DNA from: Leucobacter denitrificans
GTDB lineage: Bacteria > Actinomycetota > Actinomycetes > Actinomycetales > Microbacteriaceae
Assembly (NCBI RefSeq): GCF_014396385.1
Contig: NZ_CP060716.1
Span: forward strand, 248,001-312,000
Length of the DNA: 64,000 nt
Reading direction: 5' to 3'
The notes under the pieces are model-generated. The model was not told where the DNA came from and searched no databases. It saw only the letters and a program-made list of their open reading frames with translations. Positions 1-8,372 of the stretch are shown here, one piece after another. A program made the position numbers and the translations under genes. Position 1 is the stretch's first letter; the number at the start of each line of letters is the position of its first letter.

Positions 1-191
1 CTGTGAAATGGGCTCCCGAGATCGGCACGAACTTCTCGCTCCTCTTCATCTTGGTTGCGATGGCGATTGCAACTATTGCGAGCGTGGTGCACGCCCGCAA
101 GGATGCGAAGGCTCATGGGGAGACATTGCACCTCGGTGCCGCAAGCAATCCTGCGAAGCGTGATGAGGCGTCTGACCAAGACGAGTCATAA
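1..191 (+). CDS. C-terminal end of a TerC-like integral membrane protein (partial)
   Basis: The reading frame is open at the left edge and ends with TAA at 189-191. The visible 62 residues begin VKWAPEIGTNF, run into one hydrophobic helix (LLFILVAMAIATIASVV) and finish in a charged tail. The WAPEI-helix-charged tail pattern resembles the last transmembrane segment of TerC/Alx family proteins, which are linked to metal-ion or tellurium resistance. That is a resemblance from memory and too little sequence is present to prove it. The GTG at position 3 could be read as a start, but the lack of a ribosome binding site in view and the family resemblance favour an incomplete gene. Confidence 0.55.
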   Translation, partial: VKWAPEIGTNFSLLFILVAMAIATIASVVHARKDAKAHGETLHLGAASNPAKRDEASDQDES

Positions 192-216
192 GAGAACCTT
201 GCCGGGAATGGTTCTC
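192..216 (+). terminator. Stem-loop directly after the TerC-like gene
   Basis: GAGAACC (192-198) pairs perfectly with GGTTCTC (210-216) around an 11-nt loop, immediately after the stop codon. There is no T-run, so a Rho-independent terminator is only possible; it would separate the upstream gene from leuC. Confidence 0.35.
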
Positions 217-229
217 GGGGTCGCGGTGT

Positions 230-382
230 TAGACTGATCAATCATGTGTTCGCGGCAGATTCTTCTTCGTCGCCGCGACGGAATCTAGCCCTAGGCCACC
301 CGTCGCGGGGTTCTCGCATGGCCGATTCACCGCGCTGGTAACAGTCTTTTTGCAGCGCGAAGCAAAGGAATGAAGAGAAGTA
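230..382 (+). promoter_or_regulatory. leuC promoter and candidate attenuation leader with short peptide
   Basis: An extended -10 box (TG-T-TAGACT, hexamer 230-235) would start transcription near 242. An ATG at 244 opens a 14-codon peptide, MCSRQILLRRRDGI, ending in TAG at 286-288, with Ile-Leu-Leu codons at 259-267. Four helices each exclude the next: A 251-256/272-277 (6 bp), B 273-281/300-308 (9 bp), D 304-308/330-334 (5 bp), C 331-337/353-359 (7 bp). A leader peptide rich in the regulating amino acid followed by alternative hairpins is the layout of ribosome-mediated attenuation known for leu and ilv operons. Helix C lacks a U-run, so the off state could be Rho-dependent or translational. 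The leuC ribosome binding site (GAAGAGAAG) lies at 372-380. Confidence 0.42.
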
Positions 383-1861
383 ATGACTGAGACGAAGCCC
401 CGTACGCTGGCCGAGAAACTCTGGGACGATCACGTGGTCGTAAAGGGGGAAGAGGGAAACCCTGACCTCATTTACATCGACCTTCACCTCATTCACGAGG
501 TGACGAGCCCTCAGGCATTTGACGGGCTCCGAATGGCGGATCGCCCGCTGCGCCGTGTAGATCTCATGATCGCGACTGAGGATCACAATACTCCGACCCT
601 GAACATCACCCGCGAGATCGAAGAGCCGACGAGCCGTGTTCAGATCGAGACCCTTCGCAAGAACGTTGAAGAGTTTGGTGTCCGCGCACATCCGCTTGGC
701 GACAAGGAGCAGGGCATCGTGCACGTTGTGGGGCCGCAGCTCGGTCTCACGATGCCGGGTATCACGGTCGTGTGCGGCGACAGCCACACCTCGACGCACG
801 GCGCATTCGGTGCACTCGCGTTTGGTATCGGCACGAGCGAGGTCGAACACGTCATGGCGACTCAGACACTCCCGCTTAAGCCCTTTAAGACGATGGCCAT
901 CAATATCGATGGCGAGCTTCGCCCGGGCGTGACCGCGAAAGACATCATTCTCGCTGTCATTGCGAAGATTGGAACCGGCGGTGGCCAGGGCTACGTGCTT
1001 GAGTACCGCGGTGAGGCGATCCGCAACATGTCAATGGATGGTCGAATGACTATTTGCAACATGTCGATTGAGGCCGGTGCGCGTGCGGGCATGGTTGCAC
1101 CCGACGAGACAACGTTCGAGTATGTCAAGGGCCGCGATCACGCGCCACAGGGTGCTGACTGGGACGCAGCGGTGGAGTACTGGAAGACACTGCCAACTGA
1201 CGAAGGTGCAGTCTTTGACGCCGAGGTGAATATCGACGCTTCGCAGCTTGAGCCGTTCGTCACCTGGGGCACGAACCCGGGTCAGGGCGTACTCCTCAGC
1301 GACACGGTGCCAAACCCTGCAGACATTTCAGATCCAAATGCGCGGGTCGCGGCAGAGCGTGCGCTTGAGTACATGGATCTCGAAGCGGGTACTCCTATGA
1401 AAGACATCGCGGTTGACGCGGTATTCATGGGCTCGTGCACGAACGCCCGTCTCGATGACCTGCGCGAGTTTGCAAGCATCATCAAGGGCAAGCGTAAGGC
1501 TGAGGGGGTGCGACTAATGGTCGTGCCCGGATCGGCGAGAGTGCGTCTCGAAGCCGAAGCAGAGGGCATCGACAAGATCGTCGAAGAGTTTGGCGGCGAA
1601 TGGAGGTTCGCTGGTTGCTCAATGTGTCTCGGTATGAACCCCGACCAGTTGGCACCGGGCGAGCGTTGCGCCTCAACCTCGAACCGTAACTTTGAGGGTC
1701 GCCAGGGTAAGGGCGGGCGCACGCACCTCGTTTCGCCGCTCGTCGCTGCTGCAACCGCGATCAGGGGCACGCTCTCGAGCCCTTGGGATTTGCAAGACGA
1801 TGCTGGTAAGGGCATAACTCACGATGCAGCTGCGCACGCAGCCGAGAAAGTGGAGGCGTAA
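383..1861 (+). CDS. leuC: 3-isopropylmalate dehydratase large subunit
   Basis: A 492-residue aconitase-family protein that isomerises 2-isopropylmalate to 3-isopropylmalate in leucine synthesis, with LeuD as partner in the cytoplasm. The [4Fe-4S] ligands are visible as Cys352 (GSCTNARL) and Cys412/Cys415 (CSMCLGMNP). [29 protein letters not shown] near residues 130-158 is the substrate-binding core. Length is normal for bacterial LeuC. The ATG at 383 follows GAAGAGAAG. leuD begins 3 bases after the stop, so the two form an operon, probably controlled by the leader just upstream. Confidence 0.97.
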   Translation: MTETKPRTLAEKLWDDHVVVKGEEGNPDLIYIDLHLIHEVTSPQAFDGLRMADRPLRRVDLMIATEDHNTPTLNITREIEEPTSRVQIETLRKNVEEFGVRAHPLGDKEQGIVHVVGPQLGLTMPGITVVCGDSHTSTHGAFGALAFGIGTSEVEHVMATQTLPLKPFKTMAINIDGELRPGVTAKDIILAVIAKIGTGGGQGYVLEYRGEAIRNMSMDGRMTICNMSIEAGARAGMVAPDETTFEYVKGRDHAPQGADWDAAVEYWKTLPTDEGAVFDAEVNIDASQLEPFVTWGTNPGQGVLLSDTVPNPADISDPNARVAAERALEYMDLEAGTPMKDIAVDAVFMGSCTNARLDDLREFASIIKGKRKAEGVRLMVVPGSARVRLEAEAEGIDKIVEEFGGEWRFAGCSMCLGMNPDQLAPGERCASTSNRNFEGRQGKGGRTHLVSPLVAAATAIRGTLSSPWDLQDDAGKGITHDAAAHAAEKVEA

Positions 1862-1864
1862 CTC

Positions 1865-2467
1865 ATGGAGAAGTTCACTACACTGACCACCACGGCTGCT
1901 CCGCTGCGCCGTTCGAATGTTGACACCGACCAGATCATTCCGGCAGTGTTTCTCAAGCGCGTGACGAAGACCGGCTTTGAAGACGCACTGTTTCACCACT
2001 GGCGACAAGATCCAGAGTTCGTGCTGAACCAGCCCCAGTATGAAGGCGCAGAGGTGCTCATCACGGGTCCTGACTTTGGCACCGGCTCGTCGCGAGAGCA
2101 CGCGGTGTGGGCGCTCCGAGATTATGGCTTTAAGGTCGTCATTTCGCCGAGGTTTGCCGACATTTTCCGGGGCAACTCGGGTAAGCAGGGTCTGGTTGCT
2201 GCGCAGGTCGAAGAAGCTGACGTCGAGCGGTTGTGGGCCGTCGTTGAGGCAGATCCAAAGACTCCAGTCACGGTCAATCTCGAAGCTCGTACAGTGACAG
2301 CTGGCGATGTGAGTGTTGAGTTTCAGATTGATGACTACACCAGGTGGCGGTTGCTTGAGGGGCTCGACGACATCGCGTTGACGCTCCGCAATGAGCAAGA
2401 CATCACAGATTTTGAGGCGCGTCGTCCGAGCTGGATGCCGACGACGTTGCCTGTACAGAATGCCTAG
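1865..2467 (+). CDS. leuD: 3-isopropylmalate dehydratase small subunit
   Basis: A 200-residue swivel-domain subunit that completes the LeuCD heterodimer. It shows the family motifs [14 protein letters not shown] near the N-terminus and [14 protein letters not shown] near residues 74-87. Length matches stand-alone LeuD. It starts 3 bases after leuC and is followed 11 bases later by murA, so leuC-leuD-murA may be co-transcribed, tying leucine synthesis to cell-wall precursor synthesis by position only. Confidence 0.96.
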   Translation: MEKFTTLTTTAAPLRRSNVDTDQIIPAVFLKRVTKTGFEDALFHHWRQDPEFVLNQPQYEGAEVLITGPDFGTGSSREHAVWALRDYGFKVVISPRFADIFRGNSGKQGLVAAQVEEADVERLWAVVEADPKTPVTVNLEARTVTAGDVSVEFQIDDYTRWRLLEGLDDIALTLRNEQDITDFEARRPSWMPTTLPVQNA

Positions 2468-2478
2468 GAGATAACTAC

Positions 2479-3900
2479 GTGAGCAACGCAGAACCTCAGG
2501 AAGCGCCGACGCAGTCGGGTACGTTGGCAGCGGAAATTCCCGCTCGCGACAACGCAAATCAGGGCGCGAGAGTTGGACTCACCTCCGATGAGATCATCAT
2601 CAACGGGGGTAGGCCGCTCAAGGGGCGAATCGAGGTTCGCGGTGCGAAGAACCTGGTGACGAAGGCGATGGTTGCTGCGCTGCTCGGTCAAACCCCGAGC
2701 GTGCTCCGCAACGTTCCGAATATTTCCGATGTTCGCGTTGTCGCAGGCCTGTTGGCGCTTCACGGCGTCCTCATCACCAAGGGCGAGAACGCCGATGAGT
2801 GGCATTTCGATCCGTCGAACGTCGAGAAGGCGCATAAGGCCGACATCGATGCGCATGCGGGTTCCTCACGAATTCCGATCCTGTTCTGCGGCCCACTGCT
2901 GCACCGACTCGGTGAGGCGTTCATCCCAGATCTTGGTGGATGCCGAATTGGTGATCGCCCAATCGATTTCCACCTCGATGCGTTGCGTGAATTTGGTGCT
3001 GTCGTGGAGAAGCTGCCGAGCGGAATTAGCCTCACTGCGCCGAACGGGTTGAAGGGCGCCAACATTGAGTTGCCGTATCCATCAGTCGGCGCGACAGAGC
3101 AGGTACTGCTCACTGCCGTTCTCGCTGAGGGGCAGACGGAGCTGCGAAACGCGGCAATCGAGCCCGAGATCGTTGATCTCATCTGCATTCTGCAAAAGAT
3201 GGGTGCGATCATCACGATCGAGCCGAATCGCGTGATTTTCATCGAGGGTGTCGAGAAACTCCGTGGCTACGACCACAAGGCCATCTTTGATCGCAACGAG
3301 GCCGCGAGCTGGGCTGCAGCCGCACTTGCCACCAAGGGTGACATCTTCGTGGGGGGCGTTCGTCAAGAAGAGATGATGACCTTCTTGAACGTCTTTCGTA
3401 AGGTCGGTGGAGATTTTGAGGTCCACGATGACGGCATGCGTTTCTGGCATCCCGGTGGCACGCTGCAGCCGGTGACCTTTGAAACCGACGTACATCCGGG
3501 CTTCATGACCGACTGGCAACAGCCACTCATCGTTGCACTGACTCAGGCCGAGGGAGTGTCAACGATTCACGAAACCGTGTACGAAGATCGATTCGGGTTT
3601 ACCGACGCACTCAACACAATGGGCGCAAACATCGTTGTGCACCCTGATGGGCTGCAAGACGAAACGCGCAGGGTTAAGCGACGTGAGTTCGAGCAGGCCG
3701 CAGTGGTTACAGGGCCGACACCTCTCACCGCAGCAGATGTAGTTGTGCCTGACCTTCGCGGTGGATTTAGTTACCTCATTGCGGCGCTCATCGCAGAGGG
3801 CGAATCTCAGGTTTCGAACATCGGCATCATTGCGCGCGGATACGAAGGTTTCATCGACAAGCTCCGGCAACTCGGCGCAGATTTCGTGTTTGAGGGATAG
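2479..3900 (+). CDS. murA: UDP-N-acetylglucosamine 1-carboxyvinyltransferase
   Basis: Transfers enolpyruvate from PEP to UDP-GlcNAc, the first committed step of peptidoglycan synthesis. The EPSP-synthase fold is recognisable from GAKNLVTK (near residues 56-63) and the active-site loop GGCRIGDRPIDFH, whose Cys155 corresponds to the fosfomycin-targeted cysteine; it is present, so no Asp-type intrinsic resistance is predicted. At 473 residues it is longer than classical MurA (about 420) because roughly 30 acidic, Ala-rich residues precede the first strand. The start is GTG at 2479, 11 bases after leuD. Confidence 0.95.
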   Translation: MSNAEPQEAPTQSGTLAAEIPARDNANQGARVGLTSDEIIINGGRPLKGRIEVRGAKNLVTKAMVAALLGQTPSVLRNVPNISDVRVVAGLLALHGVLITKGENADEWHFDPSNVEKAHKADIDAHAGSSRIPILFCGPLLHRLGEAFIPDLGGCRIGDRPIDFHLDALREFGAVVEKLPSGISLTAPNGLKGANIELPYPSVGATEQVLLTAVLAEGQTELRNAAIEPEIVDLICILQKMGAIITIEPNRVIFIEGVEKLRGYDHKAIFDRNEAASWAAAALATKGDIFVGGVRQEEMMTFLNVFRKVGGDFEVHDDGMRFWHPGGTLQPVTFETDVHPGFMTDWQQPLIVALTQAEGVSTIHETVYEDRFGFTDALNTMGANIVVHPDGLQDETRRVKRREFEQAAVVTGPTPLTAADVVVPDLRGGFSYLIAALIAEGESQVSNIGIIARGYEGFIDKLRQLGADFVFEG

Positions 3901-3946
3901 TTTTCGCCGCACGGGTATCCATGCAGCTTGGCGCCTCAGGATCCGG

Positions 3947-3958
3947 GATAATTGAGGC
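3947..3958 (+). promoter_or_regulatory. -10 box of plsC, predicted leaderless transcript
   Basis: GATAAT (3947-3952) followed by exactly six bases (TGAGGC) and the ATG of plsC at 3959. Transcription would start at or next to the A of ATG. No Shine-Dalgarno match stands in the usual position. Confidence 0.5.
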
Positions 3959-4732
3959 ATGACTGAAACGGTAAAGCTGCGCAGCCGCTCTGGGGTCGAG
4001 AAGCGCCGACCCTCGATGTTCTGGTTGCTTGCGGCCTTAATTTTGCCGTTGTGGTCGCTCATGGTGCGCTATCGCTTCACGCGTGACTCGAAGCTGCCGT
4101 CGAAGGGCCCGTTCATTTTGGCGCCGAATCACTACAGCGAGATCGATCCAATTGCGATGGGTGCTGCCGTGTGGCATCTTGGTCGCGTTCCGAGATTTAT
4201 GGCGAAGGCGAGCCTGTTTCGAGTCCCGGTGTTCGGTGCGATGCTGCGAAAGAGCGGCCAGATTCCGGTCGAGCGCGATGGTGGATCGCGATCCGCCGAC
4301 AGACAGAACCCAATGGGCGCGGCAAGCCAACTCATCACGCAAGAATCAGGGGTGATCGTCTACCCAGAAGGTTCACTCACCCGAGATCCTGACCTCTGGC
4401 CAATGCGTGGCAAGAGCGGCGCCGTGAGGCTCGCGCTCGAATCTGGAATTCCGCTTATTCCCGTCGCGCACTGGGGTACGCAGCGGCTCATGCCAAGGTA
4501 CGGAAAATCGATCAAACCGTTCCCGCGGAAGACGATCGAGGTCGCAGTTGGGGACCCGATTGATCTCAGCAAATTTGAGGGAAAGCCTCTCGACCAGAAG
4601 ACCATCAACGCGGCAACGAGCTTGCTGATGGATGAGATCACGAAGCTGCTCGCCGGTCTGCGTGGCGAAACGCCGCCTCCTGAGCGGTGGGATCCGTCAA
4701 AGCATCAGCAGAACGAAACGGGTCGCTTTTGA
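3959..4732 (+). CDS. plsC: 1-acyl-sn-glycerol-3-phosphate acyltransferase (PlsC family)
   Basis: Acylates lysophosphatidate to phosphatidate in membrane lipid synthesis. The catalytic HX4D motif is His58-Asp63 in NHYSEID; the glycerol-phosphate binding motif is YPEGSLTRDP near residue 137, and IPLIPVAHWG is the later conserved block. One hydrophobic segment near residues 20-38 would anchor it to the inner face of the membrane. Its 257 residues are typical for actinobacterial PlsC. Its stop overlaps the likely start of gpsA, whose product makes glycerol 3-phosphate, so the pair is metabolically coherent. Confidence 0.9.
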   Translation: MTETVKLRSRSGVEKRRPSMFWLLAALILPLWSLMVRYRFTRDSKLPSKGPFILAPNHYSEIDPIAMGAAVWHLGRVPRFMAKASLFRVPVFGAMLRKSGQIPVERDGGSRSADRQNPMGAASQLITQESGVIVYPEGSLTRDPDLWPMRGKSGAVRLALESGIPLIPVAHWGTQRLMPRYGKSIKPFPRKTIEVAVGDPIDLSKFEGKPLDQKTINAATSLLMDEITKLLAGLRGETPPPERWDPSKHQQNETGRF

Positions 4733-5817
4733 ACGCGCCGAGAATTCAGCAGTCGAAGGTTGCGGTTGTCGGTGCTGGAAGTTGGGGCACTACCTTTGCG
4801 AAGGTGCTCTGTGACGCTGGCTCCGATGTGACGATTTGGGCTCGCCGCGGCGAGGTCGCTGACGAGATTAGGGTGGCGAAGCGCAACAGCCAGTACTTGC
4901 CGGGGGTAAACCTTCCAAAGTCGCTCAAAGCCTCGACCGACATTGCAGAAGTGTTGAGGGGCGCACGTCTCGTATTTCTCGCGGTACCGAGTCAGACACT
5001 TCGGCAGAACCTGCTCGATATCGAACCGTATCTTGATCGGTCAAGCGTGCTCGTGAGCCTGGTGAAGGGCGTCGAGCGTTCGACCACTATGCGCATGAGC
5101 GAGGTCATGTACGACACGCTCGACCTCGATCCCGAGCGGATCGCAGTCGTGTCTGGGCCGAACATTGCAATGGAGATTGCCAAGGAGCAGCCCACCGGTG
5201 CGGTCGCTTCGTGCGCCTCGATCGAAGTCGCGCGCGAAGTAGCGCAGGCCTGCTCTGCGCCGTATTTCCGCACCTACGTCAATACAGATGTTGTGGGCAC
5301 CGAGCTCGGTGGTGTGCTCAAGAACCTCATTGCACTCGCAATCGGCATCGTCGACGGTGTCGGTTACGGTGAGAACACGAAGGCTTCAATCATCACTCGT
5401 GGGCTCGCCGAGATGACTCAGTTCGCGGTATCGCAGGGCTCAGAAGCCAGCACACTGTCGGGTCTCGCGGGTCTCGGCGATCTCATCGCTACGTGCCAGT
5501 CACCGCTTTCTCGAAACAACACTGCCGGCCGCCTTATTGGGCAGGGCTTCTCTCTTGAAGAGACTCGAGAGCAAATGCAGCAAACAGCAGAGGGCATCAC
5601 CTCCGTCGCACCAATTCTCGAGATCGCTGCGGCAAACAACATTGTTATGCCGATCGTGCAGCAGGTGCAGATGGTGCTTGAGGGCGAGATGAGTCCCGAG
5701 AACCTTGGGCCTCACCTCGCTACCGAAGACGGAATTCCGAAGCGAGAACTTGTGCTTGGCCGGGAGTCGAGATCAGTGTGGCGTCGCCTATTTGGCCGCC
5801 GGAAGGGGAGCGCGTGA
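4729..5817 (+). CDS. gpsA: NAD(P)H-dependent glycerol-3-phosphate dehydrogenase
   Basis: Reduces dihydroxyacetone phosphate to glycerol 3-phosphate for phospholipid synthesis. The N-terminal Rossmann motif is GAGSWGTT; the catalytic lysine lies in GGVLKNLIALAIG and the second conserved lysine in GYGENTKASIITRGLAEM. The start is uncertain: TTG at 4729 overlaps the plsC stop (TTGA) and puts the dinucleotide fold close to the N-terminus as in homologues, giving 362 residues; a GTG at 4687 would add 14 residues. Neither has a clear ribosome binding site, suggesting coupling to plsC. The end overlaps ddl. Confidence 0.92.
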   Translation: MNAPRIQQSKVAVVGAGSWGTTFAKVLCDAGSDVTIWARRGEVADEIRVAKRNSQYLPGVNLPKSLKASTDIAEVLRGARLVFLAVPSQTLRQNLLDIEPYLDRSSVLVSLVKGVERSTTMRMSEVMYDTLDLDPERIAVVSGPNIAMEIAKEQPTGAVASCASIEVAREVAQACSAPYFRTYVNTDVVGTELGGVLKNLIALAIGIVDGVGYGENTKASIITRGLAEMTQFAVSQGSEASTLSGLAGLGDLIATCQSPLSRNNTAGRLIGQGFSLEETREQMQQTAEGITSVAPILEIAAANNIVMPIVQQVQMVLEGEMSPENLGPHLATEDGIPKRELVLGRESRSVWRRLFGRRKGSA

Positions 5818-6932
5818 TGTCGGCAGCCGACAAGAAACGTACGATTGCGTTGGTATTTGGCGGGCGCTCGAGTGAGCACGGCATCAGCTGTGTCACCGCC
5901 GCCGGAATTCTTCGCGCGATCGATCGTGAGAAGTTTGACGTTGTGCCGGTCGGCATTACGAAACATGGCGCGACGGTGTTGCTCGGCGAAGACGACCTCG
6001 CAAACTATCGGCTCGAAGCAGGCGCCCTTCCCGAGGTTTCAGACAACGGCACGAGGGTATTGTGGCCAGCCTCAACGGAGACCCGAACGCTCACCCTGGT
6101 GTCCTCTGACGGAACGGTGGAGCCGCTCGAGCACATTGACGCAGTCATGCCTATGATGCATGGGCCGTATGGCGAAGACGGCACGATCCAAGGCATGCTC
6201 GACCTCATTGATATGCCCTACGTGGGAAGCGGAGTGTTGGGCTCTGCGCTGTGCATGGACAAGAACCTCGTGAAGACCGTGCTTCAGGGTGCTGGAATTG
6301 CGGTCGCACCGTGGCGCACCGTCACGCGTGATGAGGTGGATCGCGATCCATCGCTGGTGCATACCCTCGACGAGGGACTCACGTACCCACTGTTCGTGAA
6401 GCCTGCTCGAGCCGGGTCCTCGGTAGGAGTTACGCGCGTGACAGAGGCTTCTGAGATTCCCGCAGCACTCGATGTCGCGTTTGCTGAGGATCGGACTGTG
6501 CTCATTGAGTCTGGAGTCGTTGGCCGCGAGGTGGAGATCGCGGTGCTCGAAGGGCGGTCAGGTGAACGTCCGCGCACGAGCTCGGTGATTGGCGAGATTG
6601 TCTTTAACGGACGCGACTTCTACGACTTTGAAGCCAAGTATTTGGGTGCACCCGGTGTCGATCTCGAACTGCCCGCTCAGGTTACCGACGCCGAGTTTGA
6701 CGCGATTCGAGATGCAGCAGTACGTGCGTTCGAAGTGTCACAGTGCGCGACCCTCGCGAGAATCGACTTCTTCTTGACCGAGAGCGGCCCGGTGCTCAAC
6801 GAGATTAATACGCTCCCGGGCTTTACTCCGATCTCAATGTATCCGAGACTGTGGGAAGAGTCGGGTGTCGAATACACCGACCTGATTACTGAACTTATCG
6901 AGCTCGCGCTCGAAAAACGCCCAGCCTACTGA
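5817..6932 (+). CDS. ddl: D-alanine--D-alanine ligase
   Basis: Makes the D-Ala-D-Ala dipeptide of the peptidoglycan stem. It is an ATP-grasp enzyme: GRSSEHGIS near the N-terminus, MPMMHGPYGEDGTIQG near residue 115, YVGSGVLGSALCMDKNL, and a C-terminal metal site ARIDFF...NEINTLPGFTP. The ATG at 5817 shares its A with the TGA of gpsA and follows GGAAGGGGAG; it gives 371 residues, usual for Ddl with the actinobacterial insertion. It is the last gene of the plsC-gpsA-ddl block. Confidence 0.95.
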   Translation: MSAADKKRTIALVFGGRSSEHGISCVTAAGILRAIDREKFDVVPVGITKHGATVLLGEDDLANYRLEAGALPEVSDNGTRVLWPASTETRTLTLVSSDGTVEPLEHIDAVMPMMHGPYGEDGTIQGMLDLIDMPYVGSGVLGSALCMDKNLVKTVLQGAGIAVAPWRTVTRDEVDRDPSLVHTLDEGLTYPLFVKPARAGSSVGVTRVTEASEIPAALDVAFAEDRTVLIESGVVGREVEIAVLEGRSGERPRTSSVIGEIVFNGRDFYDFEAKYLGAPGVDLELPAQVTDAEFDAIRDAAVRAFEVSQCATLARIDFFLTESGPVLNEINTLPGFTPISMYPRLWEESGVEYTDLITELIELALEKRPAY

Positions 6933-6950
6933 CCCAAGAAAACTTCACCA

Positions 6951-7715
6951 ATGACCACTGCACCGAATAACTTCTCCGTAGCCGTCACCTATGTCGATTC
7001 CGACAATATGCCGGTTGACTACCGGTCAGAGATTATTGCGTTGCGCGATGTGGTGGTTTCGAAGCTTGGTGCTTTAGGAATTAACGTGGTGACGATCAAT
7101 GCGGCGAGTCCTGTCGAAAGCTCGAGCAGCGCACTTGAAACGGCCGACGGCGTCGTCGTGATGGGCGGAGTCGACATCGACCCGGCTTTGTATGGCCAAT
7201 CGGTCGAAAGTGACACAGTGAAGCACCTGCACCCCGAGGCTGACGAGTACGAGATCGAGATGATTCGCGGGGCATACGGGGCTGATACGCCGGTATTCGG
7301 TATTTGCCGTGGATCGCAGCTCATCAACGTCGCTTTCGGCGGCACGCTTATTCAAGATCTCGGGCCCGGGATACACGTGACGGCGGTTTCCGAAAATGAA
7401 CCGACGGAAGACGGCGACTGGAACAACCACGACATTGTGATCAGTGAGGGCACCGCACTCGCAGAAATCCTCGGTGAATCAAGAATTGATGCGCGCGTGA
7501 GTCATCACCAGGCGGTCGATGCGCTTGGTGAGGGGCTTCGTGTCTCTGCACACGCTGACGACGGTGTGATCGAGGGGATCGAGGCCACAGGCGGGTGGGT
7601 GGTCGGCGTGCAATGGCATCCAGAAGAGAAGAACTCCGATCCAGCACAACTCAATAGGTTGCTTGAGGGGTTCGTGCTCGCTATCGAAGAACGGACGAGG
7701 CAGCGGGCCGCGTAG
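6951..7715 (+). CDS. Class I glutamine amidotransferase, gamma-glutamyl-GABA hydrolase type (peptidase C26)
   Basis: The nucleophile is Cys119 in GICRGSQLINVAFGGTLIQDL, and the catalytic His223-Glu225 lie in GVQWHPEE. This layout is that of PuuD-like enzymes, which release GABA from gamma-glutamyl-GABA, and of close relatives cleaving other gamma-glutamyl amides. No synthase domain is attached (254 residues). It starts 18 bases after ddl. GABA transaminase and succinate-semialdehyde dehydrogenase genes lie 3.6 kb downstream, so a role in putrescine/GABA breakdown is plausible, but the substrate cannot be fixed from sequence. Confidence 0.8.
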   Translation: MTTAPNNFSVAVTYVDSDNMPVDYRSEIIALRDVVVSKLGALGINVVTINAASPVESSSSALETADGVVVMGGVDIDPALYGQSVESDTVKHLHPEADEYEIEMIRGAYGADTPVFGICRGSQLINVAFGGTLIQDLGPGIHVTAVSENEPTEDGDWNNHDIVISEGTALAEILGESRIDARVSHHQAVDALGEGLRVSAHADDGVIEGIEATGGWVVGVQWHPEEKNSDPAQLNRLLEGFVLAIEERTRQRAA

Positions 7716-7726
7716 CTTTCGTCTAA

Positions 7727-8299
7727 CTACTCAGCGGCTTCTTCTTCGGCAAGGCCTTCGAGAGCGGCTTGCTCATTTGGTGCGTCGCCAAACTGAGACT
7801 CATCGATGACCTCTGAAACGCTGACGCAGTGGCGCTCTTGGGGAAGCTGTTCTACCGCACCTCTGAGTTCGGAGATGACGTTGGTGCCGCTCACTTGCTC
7901 GTCTGCGTTGACAATCACCTCGAGGCCTGGCGTTCGCCCGTACGCCTCGAACCGATACAGCGGGGCACGTGATTCATCGACGATCCAGTCGATTCCGCCC
8001 ACAGTCACACAGTGATCGGTTGTTGGCCCGCTCGGTTCGATGCCGCAGTAGAGCAGCACGCTCGCAGGATCTCCCCATGCGCCGGTGGCCTGCGCGTTCG
8101 TGTTTCGTTTATCGAGACCGTCGAGTGTTGCGGGAAGGCGAACGATGACATTCGCGCACGCAGGGTCATTCGCGTCCACCGCTGGATCCATCGGCACATC
8201 GGGCGTGCACCCGGCAAGAGTAGCGGTAAGTGCACCGGCTGCGAGGAGCGCCAAACTTGCGCCCGCGACTCGATTCTTCACAGCATCAAGTTTATCCAT
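7727..8299 (-). CDS. DUF3515-family lipoprotein
   Basis: A 190-residue exported protein of unknown function. A signal sequence of about 30 residues ends in a lipobox (LAGC), so the mature protein should be lipid-anchored outside the membrane. The rest fits the actinobacterial DUF3515 family: a DPACA segment, VLLYCGIEPSGPTTD, and IDWIVDE, with cysteines that could form disulphides. The ATG at 8299 is preceded by AGGTG. It converges with the amidotransferase gene (11 bases between stops) and is divergent from thiL. Open frame upstream of 8299 is antisense to thiL and is not counted. Confidence 0.8.
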   Translation of the reverse strand: MDKLDAVKNRVAGASLALLAAGALTATLAGCTPDVPMDPAVDANDPACANVIVRLPATLDGLDKRNTNAQATGAWGDPASVLLYCGIEPSGPTTDHCVTVGGIDWIVDESRAPLYRFEAYGRTPGLEVIVNADEQVSGTNVISELRGAVEQLPQERHCVSVSEVIDESQFGDAPNEQAALEGLAEEEAAE

Positions 8300-8360
8300 C
8301 GGCACCTGGCAACCCGGTGAGGTCACTGTGCATAACGCTGTCCGCTGCGGTATCGCACGG

Positions 8361-8372
8361 TAGCGTAGGCAT
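8361..8372 (+). promoter_or_regulatory. -10 box of thiL, predicted leaderless transcript
   Basis: TAGCGT (8361-8366), then six bases (AGGCAT), then the GTG start of thiL at 8373. Same geometry as at plsC, recG, coaD, ftsY and others in this window. Confidence 0.5.

Noticed and set aside
1673-2557. 294-codon frame antisense to leuD and the ends of leuC and murA
   Set aside because: Crosses three real genes and has no recognisable domain.
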